A stretch of DNA of 64,000 bases. Source: CAYPPG01 sp964412555. GTDB lineage: Bacteria > Hinthialibacterota > Hinthialibacteria > Hinthialibacterales > Hinthialibacteraceae. The position numbers were made by a program, and so were the translations under genes. Shown here piece by piece: positions 45,287-54,619 of the stretch; the stretch's first letter is position 1, and each line of letters opens with the position of its first letter. Location: NCBI GenBank assembly GCA_964412555.1, contig CAYPPG010000023.1, positions 43,881-107,880 on the forward strand. The letters are read 5' to 3'. The notes below the pieces were generated by a model, which had not been told where the DNA came from, did no database searches, and worked only from the letters and a program-made list of their open reading frames with translations.

Positions 45287-46738
45287 TTATCTCTTTGAAG
45301 CTTTCTTTTTCCAGATAGGTTCCCCCTTATACTTCTTACCCACCGGGTATCTGTCATGGGGATCGACGGCTTGTTTCATGATGGTTTCTATCTTTTTCAC
45401 GATATCTGGGTGTTTGTCAGCAACATTGTTTTTCTCGCTGATATCGTTCTCAAGATCATAAAGTTGGATATTGCTCTTTTGGCCGAGGCGAATGCCTTTC
45501 CACTTCCCCATGCGGACTGCTTGGTCATAGCGGTCGCGGCAATGTCCATAGTCCCAATATAAGTATTCGCGGGGTTGAGTGAGTTTGCCGCCTCTTAGCG
45601 CCGTAACAACGGAAATTCCGTCTGTCCCGGATGGTGTGTTCGCGCCGGCAAGTTCGGCAAAGGTGGGCATCATATCCCAGAAAGTCACGATTTCATCACT
45701 GGTTATGCCTCTTGGAACCACGCCAGGCCAACGGGCAATGAACGGCACCCGTATTCCGCCTTCGGTCAAATCACGTTTGAAGCCGCGCAACACCCCGCTG
45801 GAATCGAATCGTTTGGGCGCACCATCGTGAGCGCCATTGTCGCTCGTAAAAATGATGAGTGTATTGTCAGTGAGGCCCAGTTCATCGACCAGCGCGATGA
45901 TTCGGCCGACGTCAGAATCAAGCCGATGGATCATAGACGCATATTTCTTGGATCTTTCATCCCAGTTTTCGCTGGCATAGGGCGCGGTGGATGGTACAGC
46001 AAGCCCATCCGGATCCTCTTCCTTCGCGGAAAAATGCGGCAGCGTATAGGCTGCGTATAAAAAGAACGGGACATCTTTGTTTTTCTTGATGTAATTCAAA
46101 GCACGCTCGGTCATTAAATCGTGACTATAGTGTTTTTTTGATTGCGTATTGCCCGTCAATTCGAGGCGTTCCTCATTATCATCAAGATACTCAGTATAGT
46201 AGTAGTGCGCATGATCTTGGTTGAGATATCCAAACCACATGTCAAATCCCTGATTGGTGGCGCGACCGGCCGTTCCGGCATCACCAAGGGACCACTTTCC
46301 AACTCCACCGCACTTGTAGCCGGCTTGCTTGAGCACTTCAGCAATCGTGACATCTTCATCCTTGAGATAAGTATGGTAATGAGGGATGTTGTCTCGTGCC
46401 GCTGTGTGGCCATTGTGCAAACCCGTCATGAGTACGCATCTTGAAGGCGTGCAGACTGGCCCTCCAGCGTATGCCTGTGTGAATCGAAGTCCGCCGGAAG
46501 CCAAACTGTCAATATGGGGAGTCTTGATCCGTTTCTGCCCATAGCACCCAAGATCACCATAGCCAAGGTCATCGGCCATGATAAAAACAATATTCGGCTT
46601 TCGCCCATTAAAATCCGAAGATGCTGTGGATTTCTTGATTTCACCATCCTTTGCCGAAGACGGAAAACTGGAAGTAGAACATAGACACGCGGCCGATGCG
46701 GATAGGCTCATGCTTTTCAGAAAATTGCGTCGTTTCAT
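45287..46738 (-). CDS. Exported type I sulfatase (arylsulfatase A-like)
   Basis: Protein of 483 residues from the ATG at 46738 with GAAGG 8 bases upstream; a TTG at 46753 is less likely. A Tat-like signal (KRRNFLKSMSLSASAACLC) is followed by the calcium site IVFIMADDLGYGD and the formylglycine motif CTPSR (Cys96), then GVGKWSLGD and TSDNGAHDG. It removes sulfate esters from glycans such as N-acetylgalactosamine 6-sulfate; the exact sugar is unknown. The Cys must be matured by a formylglycine-generating enzyme or anSME encoded elsewhere. Confidence 0.93.
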   Translation of the reverse strand: MKRRNFLKSMSLSASAACLCSTSSFPSSAKDGEIKKSTASSDFNGRKPNIVFIMADDLGYGDLGCYGQKRIKTPHIDSLASGGLRFTQAYAGGPVCTPSRCVLMTGLHNGHTAARDNIPHYHTYLKDEDVTIAEVLKQAGYKCGGVGKWSLGDAGTAGRATNQGFDMWFGYLNQDHAHYYYTEYLDDNEERLELTGNTQSKKHYSHDLMTERALNYIKKNKDVPFFLYAAYTLPHFSAKEEDPDGLAVPSTAPYASENWDERSKKYASMIHRLDSDVGRIIALVDELGLTDNTLIIFTSDNGAHDGAPKRFDSSGVLRGFKRDLTEGGIRVPFIARWPGVVPRGITSDEIVTFWDMMPTFAELAGANTPSGTDGISVVTALRGGKLTQPREYLYWDYGHCRDRYDQAVRMGKWKGIRLGQKSNIQLYDLENDISEKNNVADKHPDIVKKIETIMKQAVDPHDRYPVGKKYKGEPIWKKKASKR

Positions 46739-46973
46739 AGGTTGAACCTTCAATTCTTCAAAATGGTTGTTTCAAATTTGTGAATGACGTCCCTTCAAAA
46801 ATTTTTCTATACCAATCATGGAGGATATCATGAATTTTCAAATTATCCGAGTGGATTCTCACCGGTAGACTCTCATTCTCTTTTTTGGAATAATCTTGTT
46901 ATTCGGCCCCCGTTTTCTTTTACTGGAAATACAGGGATTAAATGTAACTTCAATCAAGAAAGGAATGAACTCC

Positions 46974-48122
46974 ATGAGAAAATGTACTTTTATTTTCTTT
47001 TCACTTATTACGGTCGTTTCATCAGTAGCGCAACAAGAAGAGTGGAAACTTCGTCAAGGTCATGCGCAGACACCGGAGCAAGCGGCAAGCGAACTTGAAG
47101 CATTTAAAGAGTCTTATTCAGACGTGACCGGCTGGGAACAACGCAAGGAAAAGATTCGCAACGGTATGCTCCAAGGCGCGAAGTTAGTTCCCCTACCGGA
47201 AAAGAAACCTCTCAAACCTCAAATTTTTGACAAACGAAAATATGATGGGTACATCGTCGAAGAAGTGGCCTTTCAAAGTTGGCCTGGTTTTTATGTGACC
47301 GGAACACTGTACCGCCCTACGGATTTTGACGGATCCTTGGCCGGCATTCTTTGTCCGCATGGGCATGGAGGAAGATTCCGGGCGGCTCGGCAAATCCGGT
47401 GTGCGGTACTGGCTAAAATGGGAGCGGCGGTCTTTCTCTATGATATGGTGGGGTACGGGGATTGGAAAGAGGCCGGATGGTCACATAAGGACACTCCGGA
47501 AGTGTTGAGGCTGCAAACTTGGAACAGCATTCGAGTGGTTGATTTTATCCAATCGTTGGAAGGTGTCGATCGCGAACGCATCGGAATGACGGGCTGTTCC
47601 GGTGGGGGTACTCAGACATTCCTATTATCGGCTATTGATCCACGAATAAAAGTATCCGTTCCGGTCTGTCAAGTTTCCGCGCATTTCTTTGGCGGATGTG
47701 TGTGTGAAAGCGGTATGCCTATACACTGGGGGCCAAACCATAAGACTAACAACGCCGAGATTGCAGCCTTATTTGCTCCCAAACCTCAAATGATTGTTTC
47801 CAATGGAAGCGATTGGACTCAATTCACCCCCAAAACCGAGTTTCCCTATATCCAGCATGTCTACAATCTTTATGAAGCCGCAGACAAGGTAAAAAATGCC
47901 CACTTTCCAGAGGAAAAACATGATTATGGCACATCCAAACGCATGGCAATGTATCCCTTCATGGCCAAGCATCTCGGATTGGACATAACTCAGGTAACCG
48001 ATGAAAACGGTCAGGTTGATGAATCTTTTGTAGTAATCGAAGAGTATGAGGATCTACTTGTCTTCGGGAAAGATAATCCACGTCCAAAAGACGCCGTTGA
48101 ACCCAATACTCCCTTACCATAA
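46974..48122 (+). CDS. Secreted alpha/beta hydrolase, acetyl-xylan-esterase-like
   Basis: Protein of 382 residues from the ATG at 46974, which has AAAGGA 10 bases upstream and is followed at once by a signal peptide (CTFIFFSLITVVSSVAQ). The fold is alpha/beta hydrolase with LCPHGHGGRF as oxyanion loop, GCSGGGTQ as nucleophile elbow and EEKHDYG near the C-terminus as the likely His. It resembles the acetyl-xylan-esterase-related hydrolases found beside glycan-degrading genes. It may deacetylate glycans before the lyase encoded next acts on them. Confidence 0.8.
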   Translation: MRKCTFIFFSLITVVSSVAQQEEWKLRQGHAQTPEQAASELEAFKESYSDVTGWEQRKEKIRNGMLQGAKLVPLPEKKPLKPQIFDKRKYDGYIVEEVAFQSWPGFYVTGTLYRPTDFDGSLAGILCPHGHGGRFRAARQIRCAVLAKMGAAVFLYDMVGYGDWKEAGWSHKDTPEVLRLQTWNSIRVVDFIQSLEGVDRERIGMTGCSGGGTQTFLLSAIDPRIKVSVPVCQVSAHFFGGCVCESGMPIHWGPNHKTNNAEIAALFAPKPQMIVSNGSDWTQFTPKTEFPYIQHVYNLYEAADKVKNAHFPEEKHDYGTSKRMAMYPFMAKHLGLDITQVTDENGQVDESFVVIEEYEDLLVFGKDNPRPKDAVEPNTPLP

Positions 48123-48132
48123 TGAAACAATA

Positions 48133-48180
48133 AATTGTGCAGACAGGATGTCCGCACCACAATTTTTAAACTTTTTGCCG
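48133..48180. repeat. Dispersed hairpin repeat (AATTGTGCAGACAGGATGTC type), copy 2
   Basis: Almost identical to the copy near 36163, including the flanking A/T stretch and CTTTTTGCC. It lies just downstream of the esterase stop and before the lyase gene, and may be a processing site. Confidence 0.8.
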
Positions 48181-48249
48181 GAGCATTATAAATTCTTCTT
48201 TGGGAATTTTGATTTGATTCACGCATGCAAGATTAAATGAGGTTTTTTC

Positions 48250-50784
48250 ATGAAGAATTTTTGGTATATTCGAAAACCTGCTATAACTTTAATTATTATA
48301 ATCATAAATGGAAACATGCTTTCTGCGAATGAGACGATACGTTTTGGACAGGAAACGCTGCTCCCGGATGATCCCCGAACTCATTACAGCCGGGCAGTCA
48401 ATTTCGCCCCGGGCGCTGGCGAAATCTGTCATTTGAATCCACCGCGATTTCGTTGGCGATACCATCCAACCAACCCGGGAGAAGGAGGGGATTCTGTTTT
48501 TACATTTCAGATTTCCTCAGAACCGGATTTCAACGATACAGTTATCGATGTACAAACGGAGTTCAATTTTTACAATACGATTCCGCCGTTTCAAGAAAAC
48601 GGTCCTTATTATTGGCGCATTGGCTATCGGGATCGATTGAAAGAAGATTCTCCACTGTCTTGGAGCCGAATCCGCTCATTTGAAATATCACCTCAGGCAG
48701 AAGTGTGGGATCGGTCTGAAATGTCCCATCCTGACTTCGAATCCAAAGGTCATCCCCGTATCCTATTCAATGCCAATACACTTTCATTACTTCGAAAACT
48801 CATTCACAACAACAAGGATTCGAGAATCATTTTCAATCGTATTCAAAAGGATGCAAATCAAACACTCGAAACAGATTGGTGGAGGAATTTTCCGGAAGAC
48901 GACCGGCAAAAGTGTGAAGTGTCTTACCTGGAGATGGCAAGGAACCTTGTTCAAGTCGCATTCTGTTGGCGAATTACAGGTGATTCCAAATACTCCGGTG
49001 TATTAAAACGCGCGATGATTATGGCCCGTTATCCAAAAGGCGGACGTGCTTCTCCCGAAGGCGCAGGGGGAGAAAGCAATGAAGACAGCACTCAAATTAC
49101 CGAATTCCTCGGTTTGCTATACGACTGGTTGTATCAAGATCTTTCGGAAGAAGAGCGCAACGATTTTGTCCAATCACTCGATTGGCGTGTCGATCACTTC
49201 GTGAATCACTTTGCGTGGAAACGCCCTGACAACGGACACTTGATCGTTCGAAGCGGTTCCCTTTCCACCATTGCGGCCAGCCATTCCTATGAAGGCTTTT
49301 TCGATACCTTCACAGCAGCGCTAGCCGCCTACGAACATTCATCACATGCCAGAGAATGCTTTCACCTGGGAGTCAATTATATGATCGGTGTCGGTTCCGG
49401 CCATGGATTCGATGAAGGATGGAATGAAGGTCCGGGGTACGGAAACAGTAAATTTGCGTGGTATGTCAACGCTCTCAGCTATTTGGATAGCATTTTCCCG
49501 GAATTCAACATGGGCAAGAATCCTTGGCTGATTCGGATTGGTGAGTATTTCCGTGCGATTACACCAGTGGGATTGAAACATGCTCCCTGGGGACATGGTT
49601 CAAACAATAGAAGTTATTACGAAAGCGGACATGCAAGAAGTTATCGAAAATTAGCGTATATAACCGGTGACGGCCGATACCTTGCGAATTTTCTTCAATA
49701 CGCGAATGTCAACCAGCGATTAGCCCGCCCCTGGATTGAATGCAGCCTTCCTCTTTGGAGGCAAAAACCTGAACCGAAGTTGGAAGAACAATCCGTTCGG
49801 GTGTTCCCACGCTCCGGTTGGGTAACAGCGCTAAGCGGCCCCCCATCCGATCCGGCCACATACCAAAAGGGAGTAGGTATGATCTTCGCCTGCCGTCCGC
49901 GCGGAGGGTATAGCCATTCATTCTGCTCGGATAATTCGTTTCATCTGTTTGGATATGGCGAAGATTTGTCTCATGCGGCGGGAACGTCGGATTACGAGCC
50001 GCATGCGTATCACAGCATGAGTCACAACACGATCTTAGTGGATGGGCTTGGGCAGGCACAGCCTCGCGGTTTACAGGAATCCCCCTGGTATGGGCGCATT
50101 CATGCTTTCGGGAAAAAGGATGACGTGGTGTATTGGTGCGGAAATGCGACGAACTGTTATCCTCAGAAACGCTTTCGCCCACGGGAATGGTGGGGACAAC
50201 TCGCCGATATTTATCAGAAAAGAGATTTATCTTATGTAACCAAAGTCCACCGACATGTGCTTTTTATGCGAAACAAATACTTTGTCGTATGCGATGATTT
50301 GGCGGCGAACCGTCCGGCACAATGGACTTGGCTTTATCACATTTTGAAGTCTGCCCGAATGGAGTTGGACGAAAATACAGGCTCTTTTGAATACAGAATT
50401 GACAATGTGAATATGCAGGTTGTTCACTTGTCAGGGAAAGGCCAACTAAATGTACTCGATCTGCAAGACCAGAACGGCTTTCGAAATCCCATAACCGGCG
50501 AAGATTACAGCAATGACCGAGGGCGCGCACGAGGCGAACGGAGAATGATTGCTGAACATAATCTCTGGATTTCCACCCGCGAAAAACATAAACATTGGCG
50601 ATTCTTGGCCGTGCTTTATCCTACTCCTGCCGAAACAGCGTCACCTGTAATCGAAAAAATCGATGATTTAACAGTACGTATTCAAACAGACGATGAAGTG
50701 GATGTCATTACATTCAATCCTGATCGAGCAAAACAAGGCGATGTTTTTATCGATCTCGCATCTATCTCGAACTTAAGAAAATAG
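48250..50784 (+). CDS. Heparinase II/III-family polysaccharide lyase-like protein (DUF4962 type)
   Basis: Protein of 844 residues with a signal peptide, an Ig/Fn3-like N-terminal domain (about 40-160: NPPRFRWRYHP, YYWRIGYRDR), a helical (alpha/alpha) toroid (about 170-520) and a C-terminal beta-sandwich heparinase II/III domain (about 530-840: SHSFCSDNSFHLFGYG, AYHSMSHNTILVDG). The SHNTILVDG segment and the Asn/His/Tyr-rich toroid are where these lyases keep catalytic residues. It would cleave uronic-acid polysaccharides by beta-elimination, giving substrates for the GH88 enzyme. The 3' end overlaps the convergent hicB-like gene by 23 bp. Confidence 0.85.
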   Translation: MKNFWYIRKPAITLIIIIINGNMLSANETIRFGQETLLPDDPRTHYSRAVNFAPGAGEICHLNPPRFRWRYHPTNPGEGGDSVFTFQISSEPDFNDTVIDVQTEFNFYNTIPPFQENGPYYWRIGYRDRLKEDSPLSWSRIRSFEISPQAEVWDRSEMSHPDFESKGHPRILFNANTLSLLRKLIHNNKDSRIIFNRIQKDANQTLETDWWRNFPEDDRQKCEVSYLEMARNLVQVAFCWRITGDSKYSGVLKRAMIMARYPKGGRASPEGAGGESNEDSTQITEFLGLLYDWLYQDLSEEERNDFVQSLDWRVDHFVNHFAWKRPDNGHLIVRSGSLSTIAASHSYEGFFDTFTAALAAYEHSSHARECFHLGVNYMIGVGSGHGFDEGWNEGPGYGNSKFAWYVNALSYLDSIFPEFNMGKNPWLIRIGEYFRAITPVGLKHAPWGHGSNNRSYYESGHARSYRKLAYITGDGRYLANFLQYANVNQRLARPWIECSLPLWRQKPEPKLEEQSVRVFPRSGWVTALSGPPSDPATYQKGVGMIFACRPRGGYSHSFCSDNSFHLFGYGEDLSHAAGTSDYEPHAYHSMSHNTILVDGLGQAQPRGLQESPWYGRIHAFGKKDDVVYWCGNATNCYPQKRFRPREWWGQLADIYQKRDLSYVTKVHRHVLFMRNKYFVVCDDLAANRPAQWTWLYHILKSARMELDENTGSFEYRIDNVNMQVVHLSGKGQLNVLDLQDQNGFRNPITGEDYSNDRGRARGERRMIAEHNLWISTREKHKHWRFLAVLYPTPAETASPVIEKIDDLTVRIQTDDEVDVITFNPDRAKQGDVFIDLASISNLRK

Positions 50785-51202
50785 AGTGCGTTTCCCGCTT
50801 CACCAAGACCTCCTCTCCCTTTTTCAACGCATACCACTGCCCCCAAAATTTATGCTCCGAGCCGTCTTCTCCGGGATCATGTCCGCAAACCTGAAGAAGG
50901 GTTTCGACTTCACGATGGGAAATATCCGGATGTTTCTCAAATATCTCTTCTGCCAATTGCTCCGGTGCAATTTTCGCCTGAAACTCACCGAGAATCGGCT
51001 TGACAGGCTCTCTTTCTTCTTCTTCACAAAGAGCGAAATAATCCTCAAGCGCACTATGAAACGTTTCTTCAAGTTCTTTCACAGAAGTCCCTTCAAAATA
51101 CACAATGTCATCCGCACATAAAACATGTCCATAAAAACTTTTGTCTTCGTCGCTATAAAAAATGATTCCCAAATAGCCTTTATATTCCATCGTGCTTCTC
51201 AT
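50762..51202 (-). CDS. HicB-family protein with unusual C-terminal extension
   Basis: Protein of 146 residues. Residues about 5-80 are a clear HicB antitoxin fold (YKGYLGIIFYSDEDKSFYGHV, FEGTSVKELEETFHSALEDY). Instead of the usual short ribbon-helix-helix tail, a 65-residue stretch follows (ISHREVETLLQVCG, DGSEHKFWGQWYALKKGEE) that vaguely recalls a degenerate HicA toxin (LL..G....GS.H.F). No separate hicA is beside it. GGAG sits 8 bases before the ATG. Confidence 0.7.
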   Translation of the reverse strand: MRSTMEYKGYLGIIFYSDEDKSFYGHVLCADDIVYFEGTSVKELEETFHSALEDYFALCEEEEREPVKPILGEFQAKIAPEQLAEEIFEKHPDISHREVETLLQVCGHDPGEDGSEHKFWGQWYALKKGEEVLVKRETHSIFLSSR

Positions 51203-51270
51203 CGCCTTACTCCGATTCGAGTTAAGAATACTGAATTTCCCTCCTTAGAAAGCCGTAATCCTTATGGATT

Positions 51271-51540
51271 TCATTCGAACAAATCTGTATGAGAACCTGT
51301 TCTTTCAAAAATGATCGTATCACCAACAATCTTATATATCAGCAACCAATCTGGTTCGATATGGCATTCTCGCCGTTTTTTATAATTTCCAACTAACCAG
51401 TGATCACGGTACCGATCATCCAATAATTCTTCCTTGATCAATGAACTGATCACCGATTTTATCTTTGTCAAATTTTTGCCCTGTCTCTGCATTCGCCGAA
51501 GATCTTTTTCAAATTGTTTGGTATAACTTGGAGTTCGCAT
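51271..51540 (-). CDS. yafQ: YafQ-type mRNA interferase toxin
   Basis: Protein of 89 residues, full length. It has the YafQ signature (YTKQFEKDLRRM, RDHWLVGNYKKRRECHIEP, DWLLIYKI and a GSHTDLF end). His in the ECHIEPDW segment and the terminal His/Asp are the usual catalytic and contact residues. YafQ cleaves mRNA in the ribosome. The ATG at 51540 shares one base with the antitoxin stop (TGATG); GGGGA precedes it. Confidence 0.93.
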   Translation of the reverse strand: MRTPSYTKQFEKDLRRMQRQGKNLTKIKSVISSLIKEELLDDRYRDHWLVGNYKKRRECHIEPDWLLIYKIVGDTIIFERTGSHTDLFE

Positions 51541-51800
51541 CAAATCCCCAATTGATGAAACAAATCCTTCTCATCATTGCATTGAACAATATTCTCCCCA
51601 GCATCCGTTTCCTGAAAAGTTCGTAACGTATCTTCGTTGGGGACATGAACGTCAAAAGGTAATTCACCCTTCATTTTGACTTGCTGATAGAAGAGAGTAA
51701 TCGCCTCATTGGTGGATAAACCTAATTTCTCAAAAATATCTTCGGCCTCTTCTTTTAGAATAGGGTCGATTTGGGCTTGTATCATGTTTGAATGCGTCAT
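51540..51800 (-). CDS. dinJ: DinJ/RelB-family antitoxin
   Basis: Protein of 86 residues with an N-terminal ribbon-helix-helix (IQAQIDPILKEEAEDIFEKL, GLSTNEAITLFYQQV) and a C-terminal acidic toxin-binding tail (GENIVQCNDEKDLFHQLGI). It neutralises the downstream YafQ and should repress its own promoter. AAAGGA lies 8 bases before the ATG. The pair looks intact, unlike the RelBE remnant at 13.4 kb. Confidence 0.92.
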   Translation of the reverse strand: MTHSNMIQAQIDPILKEEAEDIFEKLGLSTNEAITLFYQQVKMKGELPFDVHVPNEDTLRTFQETDAGENIVQCNDEKDLFHQLGI

Positions 51801-51823
51801 AATGGATATCCTTTCTCACACTT

Positions 51824-51832
51824 ATTGTATCA
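51824..51832 (-). promoter_or_regulatory. Candidate extended -10 promoter of dinJ-yafQ
   Basis: On the minus strand TGATACAAT: TACAAT at 51829-51824 with a TGn extension, 24 bp before the antitoxin start. The -35 region is poor. Confidence 0.4.
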
Positions 51833-52043
51833 CGAATAGGATTTGGAGAGAATAAAAAAACACACAGCAGACCATGAATGATATCTTCTAGTTTTAGCAC
51901 TAAAGTACCATTTGAATACAGAATATGATCCGATTTAACACGGATAATAATGCCGCTTCACAACTGCCCCAAAGACCTAGCCTCCCCCCAAAGAATATGC
52001 AAAACTCAAGAATAAAAATCAGTCGAAATGCGAGGGTACAACA

Positions 52044-54590
52044 ATGAACAACCACAAAATTCTATCTATTGCAATTACTGTTTTCACACTTTGCACGGCT
52101 TTCGGGACAACTTCGATTGCTCAAACCACCCACGAGTACAACGGCCCCTATTCCGGCTCCAATCTCAACCGAGTCGCCTTCCCCATCGGCGGCATCGGCG
52201 CCGGGATGGTCTGTCTGGAAGGCATTGGCACCCTGTCGCATGTCTCCGTCCGCAACAAGATGGATGTGTTCAACGAACCGTTTATGTTCTCCGCATTGTG
52301 CGTAAAGAGAGAACCGAATGTCGCACGAGTGCTGGAAGGATCGGCTCCCGCTTGGAAAATCTTCGGCGCTCCCAGTACCGGCAACGGGGCAAGGGACCAG
52401 ACGTACGGTTTTCCCCGCTGTGACAAGGCCGAGTTCCTCGCCCGGTTTCCGTTCGGCGAAGTGACGCTGTCGGATTCCCAAATACCGCTTCCCATGAAAA
52501 TCACCGGCTGGAATCCCTTCACTCCCGGCGATCCTGATAACTCCAGCCTTCCGGTCGGCGCGTTGGAATACCGGTTTGAAAATACGGCGGATGAAACGAT
52601 CGAGGCGGTGTTCTCCTTTCACAGCGTCAATTTTATGAAAATCGGGAACGAGGGAGACTCCGTTCTTTCGACGAAAAATGGCTTTGTCCTTTGGCAAGAC
52701 GGCACGGAAGAGAATCCGGAAAATCAAGGAGCATTCGCCGTCTTCGTTGACAATAATGATGCCGTGGTCGATCACTGCTGGTTTCGCGGCGGATGGTTCG
52801 ATTCGCGAACGCTGGTGTGGGAAGCGATCGAAAAAGGGGATATGATCGAGAATCCGCCGCAGGAAGGCTCCAGCCCCGGCGCTTCGCTCTATGTGCCGTT
52901 GACCTTGAAACCGAATGAAGAAAAAACAGTGCGTTTGATGTTCTGCTGGTATGTCCCGCAAACGACAATCCGCCACGGGGAAACCAGAGAAGGAGCAGAA
53001 TGCGAATGTGAAGAAGGAGAATGCTGCCCCACAACCTCGAAATTCCATGTTCCGTGGTATGCAGGAAAATTCGACAGCGTCAACGGCGTTGCAAATTACT
53101 GGCGCAAAAATTATGACGATTTGCGGGAGAAAAGCGTTCTGTTCCGTGAAGCGTTTTATTCCATGACACTTCCGGATGAAGTCGTGGAAGCGATCGCAGC
53201 CAATCTGACCATCTTGAAGTCCCCGACCGTGCAGCGGCAAACTGATGGACGGATGTGGTGTTATGAAGGTTGCACCGACACCGCCGGATGCTGCTACGGT
53301 TCCTGTACTCATGTTTGGAATTACGCCCAGGCGATCTGCCATTTGTTTCCGAGTTTGGAACGGAGCCTGCGGCAGACGGAATTTCACGAAAGTCAGAATG
53401 AATCGGGGATTCAAGCTTTCCGCGCCGGCTTGCCGATTCGGCCTGTGGAACCGTTTTGGGGAAGGGCCGCCTGTGACGGGCAACTGGGCGGTATTATGAA
53501 AATGCACCGGGAATGGCGGATTTCCGGCGACACAATGTGGTTGAAAGCGTTCTGGCCGAAAGTCAAAGAGAGCCTCGACTATTGCATCCAAACTTTCGAT
53601 CCGCGTGAAATCGGAGTGCTCGAAGAACCTCACCACAACACCTACGACATCGAATTTTGGGGACCGGACGGCATGTGCAGCAGTTTTTATCTAGGCGCAT
53701 TAGCCGCCGCCATCGAGATGGGAACTGAAATGGGAGACGATGTCGGCCGCTATCAAAAAATCCTCGAAAACGGCAAACAGTACCTGCAATCAAAACTCTT
53801 CAACGGTGAGTATTTCTATCAAATTATAAAAACCGAAAGTCTTCAAGTAGAATTCAAACCGCTCGATGTCTCCAACAACGGTCCGGGGTATGAAGACATT
53901 ATCCAAAAGCTGAACGAGCAAGGCCCGAAATATCAATACGGCAACGGCTGCATTTCCGACGGCGTCCTTGGCTTCTGGCTGGCGCATATGTGTGGACTCG
54001 ACGGCAATCTCGTTGACCGTGATATGATCGCCAGCCATCTGAAATCCATTCATCGATACAACTTCAAAACCGATCTTTCCGAACACGCCAATCCCCAACG
54101 CCCGTCGTTCGCTGCCGGAAACGAAGGCGGCTTGCTGCTTTGCACCTGGCCGAAAGGAAGTTCTCTCTCCTTGCCCTTCGTGTATAGCAATGAAGTGTGG
54201 ACCGGGATCGAATATCAAGTCGCCTCGCATCTGATGCTCGAAGGACATGTCGAGGAAGGACTCGAAATCGTCCGCGCCTGCCGCGACCGTTATGACGGAA
54301 CAGTCCGCAATCCCTTCAACGAATACGAATGCGGTCATTGGTACGCCCGCGCCATGTCGAGCTATGGGATGCTGCAAGGTTTGACCGGCGTGCGGTATGA
54401 CGCGGTGGACAAGACGCTCTATATCGATTCGAACATCGGTGAGAATTTCCGCTCCTTCCTCTCCACCGCCACCGGTTACGGAATCGTAGGCTTGAAAAAC
54501 GGAGAACCGTTTGTGGAAGTGAAAGAAGGAAATATCGACATTGAAAAATGCATCGTATCGGGTAAAGAGCAGCAGATGGTGGGCAAGTAG
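52044..54590 (+). CDS. GH116 beta-glycosidase (glucosylceramidase/GBA2 type), secreted
   Basis: Protein of 848 residues with a signal peptide (cleavage near residue 27). The N-terminal beta-sandwich (FPIGGIGAGMVCLEGIG) and C-terminal (alpha/alpha)6 barrel are those of GBA2/TxGH116. The nucleophile should be Glu537 in HNTYDIEFWGPDG and the acid/base Asp639 in CISDGVLGFWLA. A Cys-rich ECECEEGECC loop sits near residue 320. It hydrolyses beta-glucosides or beta-xylosides. The gene is visibly GC-richer than its neighbours, which suggests horizontal acquisition. It converges with the PP2C gene 29 bp away. Confidence 0.93.
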   Translation: MNNHKILSIAITVFTLCTAFGTTSIAQTTHEYNGPYSGSNLNRVAFPIGGIGAGMVCLEGIGTLSHVSVRNKMDVFNEPFMFSALCVKREPNVARVLEGSAPAWKIFGAPSTGNGARDQTYGFPRCDKAEFLARFPFGEVTLSDSQIPLPMKITGWNPFTPGDPDNSSLPVGALEYRFENTADETIEAVFSFHSVNFMKIGNEGDSVLSTKNGFVLWQDGTEENPENQGAFAVFVDNNDAVVDHCWFRGGWFDSRTLVWEAIEKGDMIENPPQEGSSPGASLYVPLTLKPNEEKTVRLMFCWYVPQTTIRHGETREGAECECEEGECCPTTSKFHVPWYAGKFDSVNGVANYWRKNYDDLREKSVLFREAFYSMTLPDEVVEAIAANLTILKSPTVQRQTDGRMWCYEGCTDTAGCCYGSCTHVWNYAQAICHLFPSLERSLRQTEFHESQNESGIQAFRAGLPIRPVEPFWGRAACDGQLGGIMKMHREWRISGDTMWLKAFWPKVKESLDYCIQTFDPREIGVLEEPHHNTYDIEFWGPDGMCSSFYLGALAAAIEMGTEMGDDVGRYQKILENGKQYLQSKLFNGEYFYQIIKTESLQVEFKPLDVSNNGPGYEDIIQKLNEQGPKYQYGNGCISDGVLGFWLAHMCGLDGNLVDRDMIASHLKSIHRYNFKTDLSEHANPQRPSFAAGNEGGLLLCTWPKGSSLSLPFVYSNEVWTGIEYQVASHLMLEGHVEEGLEIVRACRDRYDGTVRNPFNEYECGHWYARAMSSYGMLQGLTGVRYDAVDKTLYIDSNIGENFRSFLSTATGYGIVGLKNGEPFVEVKEGNIDIEKCIVSGKEQQMVGK

Positions 54591-54619
54591 AACGAAATTA
54601 ACAGCGCCAAAGAAAACGA

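Noticed and set aside
52062..53636. 524-codon open frame on the minus strand inside the GH116 gene
   Set aside because: It is antisense to a confidently assigned enzyme, has no ribosome binding site or domain, and is explained by the GC-rich codons of the sense gene.
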